Assembly (NCBI GenBank): GCA_016743945.1 | Contig: JADGFI010000001.1 | Coordinates: 521,901-585,900 of the forward strand | Reading direction: 5' to 3' | Source of the DNA: Desulfobacteraceae bacterium | GTDB taxonomy: Bacteria > Desulfobacterota > Desulfobacteria > Desulfobacterales > Desulfobacteraceae | DNA length: 64,000 nucleotides | In this document: positions 9,007 to 17,239 of the stretch, in pieces | Numbering within the stretch: the first letter of the stretch is position 1 | Layout of the letters: the number at the start of each line of letters is the position of its first letter | Made by a program: the position numbers and the translations under genes | The notes under the pieces: model-generated | Databases searched by the model: none | Seen by the model: the letters and a program-made list of their open reading frames with translations, nothing else | Told to the model about the DNA's origin: nothing

Positions 9007-10467
9007 TCAAAAGTTCAACTCGTCCAAGTTTTCTGGAAAAAGGTCTGCACTTAATAAAAAAGTCGGTATTGATGCACGTAAAAGTTTGCCCTGCTTATCA
9101 CACAACTCTACAGATTCTTTTTTATCCAGTGAAGCTGCGCCGACGGCCTTTGCAACTCGTAAATATGCAATTAACTCTTCCAGTCCCGATTTCAGTGGAT
9201 TCAAGTTTGCAATGGATGCGACCGTCATCGGGCCATGCATTATAAGAGTTTCGAGGCTCTGTTCTGCGACACGCCTCACTTGAATAGTATCAAGGTGAGA
9301 AAGCATATCCCAACTGGGCGTTTTCAGATTCCTCTGTTCTTCGATACATGAGGTGTCCAGCTTTTCGTCTGGTGTTTTTAAACGCATTTTCTCAGGAGAG
9401 CCTATTTTTATCGGCCCCACAGGAAGGGAAAGATTTGTCTTGGTCCTTGGGTTACATTCTGACTCCCTGAGGGTCACCGCAACCTGTTCTAATTTCCCTA
9501 ATAAGAGGTCTACAGCACGGTTTTCCTGGGCAGCTCCGCTCTCAATATATACCCGAAGCCCTTCTTCGGTTCTACGTCTTGTTTGGAATACCCTGTCACT
9601 TTCATAGGTGAGTTCTCTCATTAGCTGGGCTAAAAATTGACGCTGGGAATGACTCAGATGATCTGCAACTGGCGTGTTTAGAATGCTGCGCAATTGATCC
9701 CGAAATTCCATGGATCTGTTCTGATCGCATAACAACTGAAAGAATCCCTCAAAAGCGCTACCAGCATCCGTCTCTTCAAGAAGGGCCTCTTTTTTCATAA
9801 CAGAAAGTAAAACATCCCCACGGGTAGCATCTCCCTCAATAATCTGAATACGGAGTTCTTGGTCCAATAGTCGAATTTCATCTTCCACCCTGCGAAAATC
9901 CCCGGTTAGAACTGATGCCAGTTGGTATATCTCCCTGATTCTTTCTCTTTGTTCAGTAGGTTTAAGCTCTGTTACAATACCAGCCTTTAATTCATTAATT
10001 TCTTTCTGGATCTGAGATTTTTTCTCTTCCAGGAGGGCAGCTCTTTCCTCAGGGTTAGAACTTATGGCCACGAGAAAGTCACGAACAGCTTCTTGAACGA
10101 TTCGTAAATGTGACGCCGTTGTCATATTCCCTCTATCATCAAGCCCCCGGCAGAAACGGAATGCAGTTTCACTGGCATCTGTCTTAGTTAACATATCATC
10201 CATTTCTCTCAACCAACCGAATCTGATCCACTGGTTGAGATATGTCCCAGCACTTGTTTCTGTTTCCAATATGCCAAGTTCCCTACACCGGACAAGTTCC
10301 GTGTCGAGAGAAATTCTGGCCCGGCTGAAAGGGACTTCACTTTCCTCAGAGAAGAGTGTTGCAAGAAATGCGATGATTAATGGGGCGTTGTCAGCTCGAA
10401 GTAATTTCCAAGCCTGGTTTTCATTCAGTAAACGGCGGTATTGTGCTTGTAATCCTTGAAAATTCAA
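9007..10467 (-). CDS. jetA: Wadjet protein JetA, kleisin-like subunit (TTG start proposed)
   Basis: A DUF3375-type protein of about 486 aa and first gene of the Wadjet operon. The family opening is clear: NFQGLQAQYRRLLNENQAWK followed by LLRADNAPLIIAFLATLF. The C-terminal half carries the winged-helix region (SWDMLSHLDTIQVRRVAEQS). JetA is the kleisin that closes the JetC ring. The frame could open at an ATG at 10551, but that adds 28 basic residues without family similarity and would place the palindrome at 10524-10546 inside the coding region. The TTG at 10467, with AAAGGGA upstream, gives the expected N-terminus, so I prefer it. The first gene would then be weakly translated. Confidence 0.85.
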   Translation of the reverse strand: MNFQGLQAQYRRLLNENQAWKLLRADNAPLIIAFLATLFSEESEVPFSRARISLDTELVRCRELGILETETSAGTYLNQWIRFGWLREMDDMLTKTDASETAFRFCRGLDDRGNMTTASHLRIVQEAVRDFLVAISSNPEERAALLEEKKSQIQKEINELKAGIVTELKPTEQRERIREIYQLASVLTGDFRRVEDEIRLLDQELRIQIIEGDATRGDVLLSVMKKEALLEETDAGSAFEGFFQLLCDQNRSMEFRDQLRSILNTPVADHLSHSQRQFLAQLMRELTYESDRVFQTRRRTEEGLRVYIESGAAQENRAVDLLLGKLEQVAVTLRESECNPRTKTNLSLPVGPIKIGSPEKMRLKTPDEKLDTSCIEEQRNLKTPSWDMLSHLDTIQVRRVAEQSLETLIMHGPMTVASIANLNPLKSGLEELIAYLRVAKAVGAASLDKKESVELCDKQGKLLRASIPTFLLSADLFPENLDELNF

Positions 10468-10523
10468 TGTTTGTGTCCCTTTTTTCTTTTGGGCTTTGGA
10501 CCACCCTTTAAAGCGATAACATT

Positions 10524-10546
10524 GATGATAATGATCATTTATCATC
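10524..10546. promoter_or_regulatory. Palindromic candidate operator between jetA and WYL gene
   Basis: GATGATA and TATCATC flank the self-complementary core ATGATCAT with one odd base. It stands between jetA and the divergent WYL-domain regulator, and about 57 bp upstream of the proposed jetA start. BrxR/CapW-type regulators bind inverted repeats near their own and target promoters, so this is the most likely binding site. No binding is shown. Confidence 0.5.
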
Positions 10547-10708
10547 ATCAAAATGATTATGTCAACAGATAATATTGACAGCCATATGTGTTCTGTAATA
10601 ATATCTGTTGAAATGTCGAATTTATTTAGTCACCAAAAAATCGTTACTCAAGGCTGGCGAGCTATTTTTGTCAAAGTTTTGTGCTGACGAAGTTGCAATA
10701 GGAAGACA

Positions 10709-11605
10709 ATGATAAAAAAAGAATTAGAGAACATAAGTCAGGCACAAAAGGAGAGATTGTTTCATCTCGATTTTAAGTTGCGTTTTTTAGGCTTAGCAAA
10801 CCGAAACGATTTGGTGCATCGGTTTGGCATTAAGGCGGCTGCAGCGACTCGGGATATTGCTTTATATAAAGAACTGGCTTCCAGTAACCTTCTTTATGAC
10901 GCAAAAATAAAAGCTTACATCAAGTCAAACTCTTTTGCCCCTATCTTTAATTGCTCGGGTAATCAGGCCCTCTCGGCCCTTTATCAGGGAATAGGCGATG
11001 ACTATGTTTTAAGTAGTGGTGGCCTTATTCTTTCAGAAACCCCAACCCAGTTAAACTCTCCAGACCTTGATGTCTTAGCAAACGTAACGATTGCCATCCA
11101 TCAGAAAAAGGTTCTTAAGCTGAATTATAGATCGCTGTCAAGCGGTGAAACAATAAGGGAAATTGTTCCGTTTGCATTGCTTGATAATGGACTCCGATGG
11201 CATGTAAGAGCATATGATCGACAAAGGAAGCAATTTGCAGATTTTGTTATTAATCGCATGGAAAAACCTGAGGTTCTGAACGGTAAGGTTCCCCAAAATC
11301 AAACACGTGAAAAAGATAATCAATGGAATCGTATTGTTGAAATGAATATCGTGCCGCATCCGAACCTCAAACACCCCGATACCATAGCCATGGAATACGG
11401 TATGCACCAAACAGATGCCGGTCATATGCTAAAGGTGCAGGTGAGGGCTGCTGTTGCTGGATATGTGCTTCGACGATGGAATGTGGATTGTTCAGCAAAT
11501 CATATTATAGACCGACCCGAAGTACACTTGTGGCTGCAGAATAGACAAACTCTCTATGGTGTGGAGAATTTATTAATCGCACCAGGATATCAACCTGATT
11601 TATAG
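10709..11605 (+). CDS. WYL-domain transcriptional regulator, BrxR/CapW type
   Basis: A 298-aa protein with the three-part build of the defence regulators BrxR and CapW. There is an N-terminal winged helix (residues about 14-55: ERLFHLDFKLRFLGLANRND, then HRFGIKAAAATRDIALYKEL), a central WYL domain (about 130-195, with KVLKLNYRSLSSGE and LRWHVRAYDRQRKQFADF) and a C-terminal WCX-like domain ending in YGVENLLIAPGYQPDL. These proteins repress defence genes and are thought to sense a ligand or nucleic acid through the WYL pocket. It is divergent from jetABCD and next to a palindrome, so it probably controls Wadjet. AGGAAG precedes the ATG. Confidence 0.87.
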   Translation: MIKKELENISQAQKERLFHLDFKLRFLGLANRNDLVHRFGIKAAAATRDIALYKELASSNLLYDAKIKAYIKSNSFAPIFNCSGNQALSALYQGIGDDYVLSSGGLILSETPTQLNSPDLDVLANVTIAIHQKKVLKLNYRSLSSGETIREIVPFALLDNGLRWHVRAYDRQRKQFADFVINRMEKPEVLNGKVPQNQTREKDNQWNRIVEMNIVPHPNLKHPDTIAMEYGMHQTDAGHMLKVQVRAAVAGYVLRRWNVDCSANHIIDRPEVHLWLQNRQTLYGVENLLIAPGYQPDL

Positions 11606-11667
11606 GCGGAAAATTGAACACTGACATCTGGTTAACTTTGAATCAAGACCTCAACAAGGAGAGATAA

Positions 11668-11901
11668 ATGGAAGTTTCTATAACATACTGTGCTGTTTGA
11701 AATTACAAACCCCAGGCAGCCAGTTTGGCTGCTAAAATAAAACAAGCCCTGGGTATAGGGTCTGAACTTATTCCTGGAGGGCAGGGGATATTTGATGTCG
11801 TGGTTGACCGTGAGCTTGTTTATTCTAAGTTTAAAACAGGTTCATTTCCAGATGAGGATCAACTCATTAATGAACTGGTTTCGGTATACGGCATAAAGTA
11901 A
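11668..11901 (+). CDS. SelW/Rdx-family selenoprotein (in-frame UGA = Sec)
   Basis: Reading the TGA at 11698-11700 as selenocysteine gives a 77-aa protein: MEVSITYCAV, Sec, NYKPQAASLAAKIKQALG, then IGSELIPGGQGIFDVVVDRE and LVYSKFKTGSFPDEDQLINE, ending LVSVYGIK. This is the complete thioredoxin-like Rdx fold of the SelW/SelT/SelH family, with the CxxU redox motif at residues 8-11 in its normal place after the first strand. AAGGAGAG lies 5 bases before the ATG. A hairpin fitting a bacterial SECIS follows the UGA. The frame ends with TAA and has a terminator-like hairpin 20 bp later. The role of bacterial SelW-like proteins is a thiol redox function, poorly defined. Standard ORF calling splits it at the UGA. 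It needs selA, selB, selC and selD elsewhere in the genome. Confidence 0.88.
11716..11732 (+). promoter_or_regulatory. Bacterial SECIS hairpin for the SelW-like gene
   Basis: GCAGCCA and TGGCTGC form a perfect 7-bp stem around the loop GTT. The stem begins 16 nt and the loop 23 nt after the UGA, and the first loop base is G. Both fit the known spacing and loop rule of bacterial SECIS elements, which recruit SelB carrying Sec-tRNA. Confidence 0.75.
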
Positions 11902-11920
11902 AACTCAGGATGCTGAAATA

Positions 11921-11946
11921 GACCAATACCCCATATGGTATTGGTC
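11921..11946 (+). terminator. Terminator-like hairpin after the SelW-like gene
   Basis: A perfect 10-bp stem GACCAATACC / GGTATTGGTC with the loop CCATAT stands 20 bp after the stop. The following T-tract is weak (ATATCTTTTA), so termination may be partial. Confidence 0.55.
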
Positions 11947-12424
11947 ATATCTTTTATGGGGATGGTGTCTGTCTTCGATTTTTTTAAAAACTGGTTAAGA
12001 TTGTAGGGAAAGTTAACCAGTTGTTTTCTTTTGCAGGGCATCCAAGGTTACTTCGTGCGGCAGGGGACCAAACCACAGAGGGGAGTGCTACCGTATAGGG
12101 GAAATAGAAGCCTATACAAAAGAGTTGAATAAAAAGACTGAAAACCTCCAGAAAGAAAGAAAAAAGTTAGAAAAAGTGCCTACTGCAATAACTGCCTAAC
12201 CTAAGTTTCATTTTACAGTGCTATAAAAAAGAGAATGTAAAATTTTATCAAACCCTAATTGCGCAAAGGAAAAATTTGGAGAGGACCGGAGGGGGCCCGG
12301 ATAAGTTTTAATTACAATACAAGTATAGAATAATCCGTAATAAAAGATACTTATTGATAATTCCCGACCGATATTATATGTATTGTTAACTTTAAATATT
12401 TTTCGTTCTCAGCAAACTTTTTAA
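11947..12424. other. Gene-poor stretch with one possible coding relic
   Basis: About 480 bp hold no recognisable complete gene. On the plus strand, a frame ending at the TAA near 12199 reads RIGEIEAYTKELNKKTENLQ and then a Lys/Glu-rich tail ending VPTAITA. It looks like the C-terminal end of a coiled-coil protein, but I cannot identify it and see no good start. The 52-bp island repeat lies at 12249-12300, followed by AT-rich sequence. Confidence 0.4.
12249..12300 (+). repeat. Internal copy of the 52-bp island-end repeat
   Basis: Forty-eight of 52 bases match 23885-23936 by direct alignment, including the shared stretch AATTGCGCAAAGGAAAAATT and the GGACCGG-type tandem motif (second unit changed to GGCCCGG). 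It divides the island into two parts of about 11.6 kb. No tRNA fragment is visible beside this copy. Confidence 0.75.
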
Positions 12425-12453
12425 TTGACATTATGATACTCGATTGCTACTTT
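12425..12453 (+). promoter_or_regulatory. Candidate promoter upstream of the Abi gene
   Basis: A perfect -35 hexamer TTGACA at 12425-12430 is followed after 17 bases by TACTTT (half-matching a -10 box). Transcription would start near 12461, exactly where the structured segment begins. The -35 match is strong and the -10 match weak. Confidence 0.45.
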
Positions 12454-12460
12454 ACATTCA

Positions 12461-12520
12461 ATAGCGCCCAATCCTCTGATATCAACTTGTTTGATATTAC
12501 GTTTGGGCCTTCTTGTTTTT
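12461..12520 (+). ncRNA. Candidate small structured RNA upstream of the Abi gene
   Basis: The segment folds as two nested stems: GCCCAA (12466-12471) with TTGGGC (12503-12508), enclosing GATATCAA (12478-12485) with TTGATATT (12491-12498, one G-U pair) and the loop CTTGT. It ends in CTTCTTGTTTTT, as an intrinsic terminator would. Its 3' arm ACGTTTGGGC (12499-12508) is also perfectly complementary to GCCCAAACGT at 12545-12554 in codons 5-8 of the Abi gene. It could be an antitoxin-like RNA or an attenuating leader. Abi_2/AbiF toxins have been reported with neighbouring structured RNAs, which supports the idea. No expression evidence exists. Confidence 0.45.
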
Positions 12521-12532
12521 AGGGTCTTTGAT

Positions 12533-13543
12533 ATGAAAGAAAGCGCCCAAACGTCTGTCACAAAACCCCACAAAAATTATTCAGAATTAGTGGATAAACT
12601 CATAAACAGAGGAATGATAATTCCCAACCGGGAAAGAGCTGAGAGAAAATTATCACAGATAGGTTATTATCGGTTGAGTGGGTTCTGGTATCCGTGTCGA
12701 CAGTTCAAGGTTGATCGCAATGGTTATGATGTCATACATCCTGCAACCGGAGAGCAAATTCGTGATGATTGTTTCCAGGGAAATATTAATTTCAATGATA
12801 TTATAGAATTATATCTGTTTGATAAAAATTTAAGACTCTTAATGCTGGATGCGATTGAAAGAATTGAAATACAGATTCGAACGATCATTGCCCATGAGAT
12901 AGGGTATCATGATCCACTTGGATACCTGAATCAGGATTTCATCAAGCCTGAAAAGTGCAAGTCCTGGTATGATAAGAAAAATAAGAAAAATCGAAATATC
13001 TGGGAAGAATGGAAACTCCGTCTCAATAAGCAAATTTCGAGGAGTCGTGAAGATTGCATTGTCTGGCATAAAAAGACTTTAAAACCACTTCCATTCTGGG
13101 TGGCGGTTGAAGCTTGGGACTTTGGTACAACATCAATATATTTTGATATTCTCCGGAAAAAATATCAAAACAGGATTACAGACAGGTTAGGTATCGATAA
13201 TTCAAAAACTCTCACAAACTGGCTTAAAGAAATCAATACCCTCCGAAATAGGTGCGCCCATCATACAAGGATCTGGAACCAACAATTCAACCATCCATTA
13301 AAAATATTAAAAAATCCCTATTTCGAAAATTTAGATCTTACTGAAAATGCCAAAAAAAGGATGTTTGGTCTGATTTGTGTGGTTTGGTTTTTAGTGAAAA
13401 GAATTGGGCCGAGTTCAACCTGGATAGAATCTGTAACAAAAGTTTTAGATAGAAAACCTGCAATGGATAGTTGCCCGAATACAGCAATGGGTTTTCCCAG
13501 CAATAAAGGGAATTTTTTGAAATCTATTTTTTTAAAAACCTGA
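12533..13543 (+). CDS. Abi_2/AbiF-family HEPN abortive-infection protein
   Basis: A 336-aa protein of the Abi_2 (AbiD/AbiF) family. The family N-terminus is clear: NYSELVDKLINRGMIIPNRE, then ERKLSQIGYYRLSGFWYPCR. The central part has LFDKNLRLLMLDAIERIEIQ and PFWVAVEAWDFGTTS. Near residue 240, LRNRCAHHTRIWN carries the RxxxxH motif of HEPN ribonucleases. Such proteins cleave RNA or otherwise halt growth on phage infection, and AbiF-like proteins are the proposed ancestors of Cas13. I chose the ATG at 12533 over a TTG at 12491, because the earlier start would lie inside the structured leader. AGGGT lies upstream with imperfect spacing. It stands alone between the repeat at 12249 and hsdR. Confidence 0.85.
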   Translation: MKESAQTSVTKPHKNYSELVDKLINRGMIIPNRERAERKLSQIGYYRLSGFWYPCRQFKVDRNGYDVIHPATGEQIRDDCFQGNINFNDIIELYLFDKNLRLLMLDAIERIEIQIRTIIAHEIGYHDPLGYLNQDFIKPEKCKSWYDKKNKKNRNIWEEWKLRLNKQISRSREDCIVWHKKTLKPLPFWVAVEAWDFGTTSIYFDILRKKYQNRITDRLGIDNSKTLTNWLKEINTLRNRCAHHTRIWNQQFNHPLKILKNPYFENLDLTENAKKRMFGLICVVWFLVKRIGPSSTWIESVTKVLDRKPAMDSCPNTAMGFPSNKGNFLKSIFLKT

Positions 13544-13829
13544 AGATAGCCCTCCTTATTATCACCTTTTCCTAATTTGTTTTTCTCCTTTCGCCTGTTA
13601 AAAGTAATAGGCCATCTATGAGATTTCATGCGTTTGTAATAATCATTTTGACGGTAACGCTTTTGTGCCGGGGTTTTCAGATATGAAAACAGGGTTTGAT
13701 CAAAGGTAACTAAAATTCATGTAAATTTGCTATATACATTGATTTTACAGCGATTAAGCGATATTGAGATGGTGGTACGGTATGTAAATAGTTAAAAAGA
13801 CCGGGAATTATAGATCTGGACTAATAAAA

Positions 13830-16800
13830 ATGGATACAACCGTAGAAAATAAAACACATAAGTCTCCAAACTTTTCATTTCTTTCTGAACATAGCACTCT
13901 TCTTGCCCAATGCGCTGTACAGGCAGAGCGGTATGTCTTTGACGATCCTAATACATCATTAATCAAGCTACGTCAGTTCGGTGAATTACTGGCCCAGGAG
14001 GTGGCTGCCAGGACAGGTATTGATGTATTTCCAGAGGACAATGCCATAACCGTCTTAAGAAAGCTGGAAGATGGCAATATTCTTACACCCAAGGCTTCCC
14101 AGTTATTTCACAGTTTAAGAAAGACAGGCAATAAAGCAGTCCATCAGCTTGTCGGTGACCAAGGGGAGGCACTATATCATTTGCGTATGGCAAGGCAATT
14201 GGCTGTATGGTTCCATAAATCTTTTGGAGCGAATCCTGATCTTGCCAAAGGTCCTTTCATTCCTCCTCCTGATCCGACCCAGGCAGATACTGACCTTAAA
14301 GACGAGCTCAAACAGCTGAGAAAAAAGTTGGCAAAGGCTCAGGAGAAAGCGGATCTGGTCGAAGGTCAGGAGATGGAAATACAGAAAATGTATGACGATC
14401 TTGATGCTGCCTTTTCCCTTGCCCAGGAAACCGAAGAACAGCTTATAGCAGAGAAACAAAAACATCAGGAATATATTGAGGAACTCAAAGCCAAGGTAAA
14501 AGCAGAACCTGCCACTATCAAGCTTGCCCTTGCTAAAGCCGCTAATGCAGATGAAGAAATTGATCTGAATGAAGCCGACACCAGAAAGATAATCGATGCG
14601 CAGCTCAGGGAAGCAGGCTGGGAAACAGATACTAAAAAGCTGACATACAAAAAAGGTGTTCGCCCAGCAAAAGGCAAAAATATGGCTATATCAGAATGGC
14701 CGACTAAGAAAGGCCCTGCTGACTATGTCCTTTTTGTGGGACTCACTGCCATTGGTATAGTGGAAGCAAAACGAAAAAATAAGGATGTCTCTGGGTCAAT
14801 AGAACAGTCCAAAAGATACAGCAAGGGCTTTAACGCAAAAGAAGGGTGGGAGCTTGCCGGAGGACCATGGGGCAAATATAATGTGCCGTTCCTGTTTGCA
14901 ACCAATGGCAAACCCTTTCTAAGGCAGCTTAAAACAAAAAGCGGTATCTGGTTCCTTGATGGACGTCTGCCAACCAATCACCCTCGACCACTTGATTCCT
15001 GGTACACTCCTGACGGGCTTAAGGCGCTTCTAAATATAGATGTTAAGGAAGCAGCAGAAAAATTGGAAAAAGAACCAATGGATTACCTGGGGTTAAGGGA
15101 GTATCAGGTAGAAGCCATCAAAGCTGCTGAAAAGGCCATTGCCGATGAAAAACAACAAATTCTTTTGGCAATGGCAACAGGGACCGGGAAAACCAGAACC
15201 TGTATTGGACTGTCATACAGACTACTAAAGGCAAAACGATTCAGACGTATCCTGTTTCTGGTGGATCGGACATCGTTAGGTGAACAGGCAGCCGGTGCTT
15301 TCAAAGATGTAAAACTGGAAAACCTTCAATCTTTTTCTGACATATATGATGTAAAAGAATTAGGGGATATTACCCCTGAGATCGATACCCGCCTACATAT
15401 TGCAACCATCCAGGGAATGATGATGCGACTACTGTATCCTGGTAAAGATACCATACCACTGGCTGTTGACCAATACGATTGCATCATTGTGGATGAATGT
15501 CACAGAGGGTATGCCTTGGACCGTGAAATGACAGAAGGTGAACTGTCTTTTAGAAGTGATAGGGATTACATATCAAAATATACACGTGTATTGGATCATT
15601 TTGATGCAGTCAAGATTGGTCTTACCGCTACCCCAGCATTACACACCACTGAAATTTTCGATGAACCTGTTTATACGTATTCGTATCGGCAAGCCGTCAT
15701 TGAAGGATACCTGCGGGATCATGAACCGCCCATCCGTATTCTGACAAAACTGGTGGATGAAGGCATGACCTGGAAAGTAAATGAAGACATGGCAGTATAT
15801 CATGTCAATTCTGGGACGCTGTCTTCCCATAAAACACCCGATGAAGTAACCATTGAGGTCGAAAAATATAATACCTATGTCATAACTGAAAACTTTAACA
15901 AAACAATCTGTGCTGAACTTGCCAAACATATAGATCCTGATTTGCCCGGGAAAACACTTGTATTTTGTGCAACCGACAGCCATGCAGATATGGTTGTCTC
16001 TATGCTCAAGGAAGCATTTGAAGACCAATATGGTGCTGTGGATGATGATGCAGTTGTCAAGATTACAGCTGCCGCAGACAAACCCATGGATAAGATCAGA
16101 CGGTATAAGCTGGAAAAGTTTCCTTCAATAGCTGTTACAGTGGATCTTCTGACTACAGGTATTGATGTGCCAGAGATTGTGAATCTGGTTTTCATCAGGA
16201 GGGTTAAAAGCAGAATCCTGTATGAGCAGATGATTGGCAGGGCCACACGGCTATGTGATGAAATAGGGAAAGACCTGTTTAGAATATATGACACCGTAGA
16301 CCTCTATGCTGCATTGGAACCATATTCCACAATGAAGCCGGTTGTTCCAAATCCTAAGATAACCATTGTTCAGATGGTGGAAGAGCTTGTCAAAGTTGAG
16401 GAAGAGGATCATAGAAAAGAAATTCGAGATCAGATAGCTGCAAAGATGCAGTACAAAAAACGGCTGATCAAAGATAAGGCTTTAGACCAATTCAAGATGC
16501 TGGCTGGAGGAACACCAGAACAGGTCATAGGCAAGCTTTTGAAAATGTCAGGGGATGAGGTCAAAGACTTTTTTGTTGCCCGCCCTGATCTGCCAAAGTT
16601 CCTGGATGAACTAAAAGCCAAAAAAGAAAAGGTCTTGATCATATCCGGCCATGAAGATGAAGTGATTGATGTATCCCATGGATATGGAGAATATAAAAAA
16701 CCTGAGGATTACCTGGAATCCTTTGGTAAATATCTTCGGGATAACATGAACAAAATCCCGGCATTAATTGTTGTAACCACCAAACCAAGAGACCTGACCA

Positions 16801-17210
16801 GAGCACAGCTAAAGCAACTCAAGTTACTCCTTGACCAGGCAGGCTACAATGAAACAATCCTGAGAACAGCTTGGAAGGATACCAATAATGTTGAGATCGC
16901 AGCATCAATCATTGGCTTCATTCGACAATCTGTACTTGACTCTCCCCTCAAACCATATAAAGAGAGGGTGAAAAGTGCCATAACAAAGATTCTGGCAAGC
17001 CAACAATGGACTGTTCCCCAGAGGAAATGGCTTGAAAGAATTGGCAAGCAGCTGGAAAAAGAAACCATTGTGGATCGTTCTGCTCTTGATAGCGGTCGGT
17101 TCAAGGATCAAGGCGGTTTCAACAGGCTGAATAAAATATTCGGTGGCAAAATGAATGAGATTCTTGGCCAGATCTCTGATGAACTCTGGAAAGATGTGGC
17201 AACCGGTTAG
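13830..17210 (+). CDS. hsdR: Type I restriction enzyme R subunit (EcoKI-like, type IA)
   Basis: A 1126-aa motor and nuclease subunit. An N-terminal DUF4145-like region (about 15-130) is followed by a coiled coil (about 150-225). The nuclease core is at about 290-330 (ADYVLFVGLTAIGIVEAKRK, a PD-(D/E)xK site). The SF2 helicase has motif I MATGTGKTRT near 446 and motif II VDECHRGY near 555 (DECH rather than DEAH), plus TATPALHT and a late motif MIGRATRLC. The sequence follows EcoKI HsdR along its whole length. It translocates DNA and cuts unmodified DNA when bound to HsdMS. First gene of hsdRMS, 29 bp before hsdM. Full length with no frameshift. Confidence 0.96.
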   Translation: MDTTVENKTHKSPNFSFLSEHSTLLAQCAVQAERYVFDDPNTSLIKLRQFGELLAQEVAARTGIDVFPEDNAITVLRKLEDGNILTPKASQLFHSLRKTGNKAVHQLVGDQGEALYHLRMARQLAVWFHKSFGANPDLAKGPFIPPPDPTQADTDLKDELKQLRKKLAKAQEKADLVEGQEMEIQKMYDDLDAAFSLAQETEEQLIAEKQKHQEYIEELKAKVKAEPATIKLALAKAANADEEIDLNEADTRKIIDAQLREAGWETDTKKLTYKKGVRPAKGKNMAISEWPTKKGPADYVLFVGLTAIGIVEAKRKNKDVSGSIEQSKRYSKGFNAKEGWELAGGPWGKYNVPFLFATNGKPFLRQLKTKSGIWFLDGRLPTNHPRPLDSWYTPDGLKALLNIDVKEAAEKLEKEPMDYLGLREYQVEAIKAAEKAIADEKQQILLAMATGTGKTRTCIGLSYRLLKAKRFRRILFLVDRTSLGEQAAGAFKDVKLENLQSFSDIYDVKELGDITPEIDTRLHIATIQGMMMRLLYPGKDTIPLAVDQYDCIIVDECHRGYALDREMTEGELSFRSDRDYISKYTRVLDHFDAVKIGLTATPALHTTEIFDEPVYTYSYRQAVIEGYLRDHEPPIRILTKLVDEGMTWKVNEDMAVYHVNSGTLSSHKTPDEVTIEVEKYNTYVITENFNKTICAELAKHIDPDLPGKTLVFCATDSHADMVVSMLKEAFEDQYGAVDDDAVVKITAAADKPMDKIRRYKLEKFPSIAVTVDLLTTGIDVPEIVNLVFIRRVKSRILYEQMIGRATRLCDEIGKDLFRIYDTVDLYAALEPYSTMKPVVPNPKITIVQMVEELVKVEEEDHRKEIRDQIAAKMQYKKRLIKDKALDQFKMLAGGTPEQVIGKLLKMSGDEVKDFFVARPDLPKFLDELKAKKEKVLIISGHEDEVIDVSHGYGEYKKPEDYLESFGKYLRDNMNKIPALIVVTTKPRDLTRAQLKQLKLLLDQAGYNETILRTAWKDTNNVEIAASIIGFIRQSVLDSPLKPYKERVKSAITKILASQQWTVPQRKWLERIGKQLEKETIVDRSALDSGRFKDQGGFNRLNKIFGGKMNEILGQISDELWKDVATG

Positions 17211-17239
17211 AACTCGGGCAAATAAATTTAAGGAAAATA

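Noticed and set aside
10465..10551. ATG at 10551 as the start of jetA
   Set aside because: It would add 28 residues without family similarity and put the palindrome inside the gene; the TTG at 10467 gives the normal N-terminus.
11698..11700. In-frame TGA as a disabling stop in a pseudogene
   Set aside because: The codon sits exactly at the U of a CxxU motif, a SECIS-type hairpin follows, the rest of the Rdx fold is intact and the ribosome site is good. Selenocysteine is the better reading.
12100..12199. Open Lys/Glu-rich frame before the 52-bp repeat as a gene
   Set aside because: No start codon with a ribosome site and no identifiable family; kept only as a possible relic in the gene-poor stretch.
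12300..12400. A third tRNA-Glu fragment next to the internal 52-bp repeat
   Set aside because: I looked at the expected distance for a remnant att site and found no convincing match to the 44-bp sequence.
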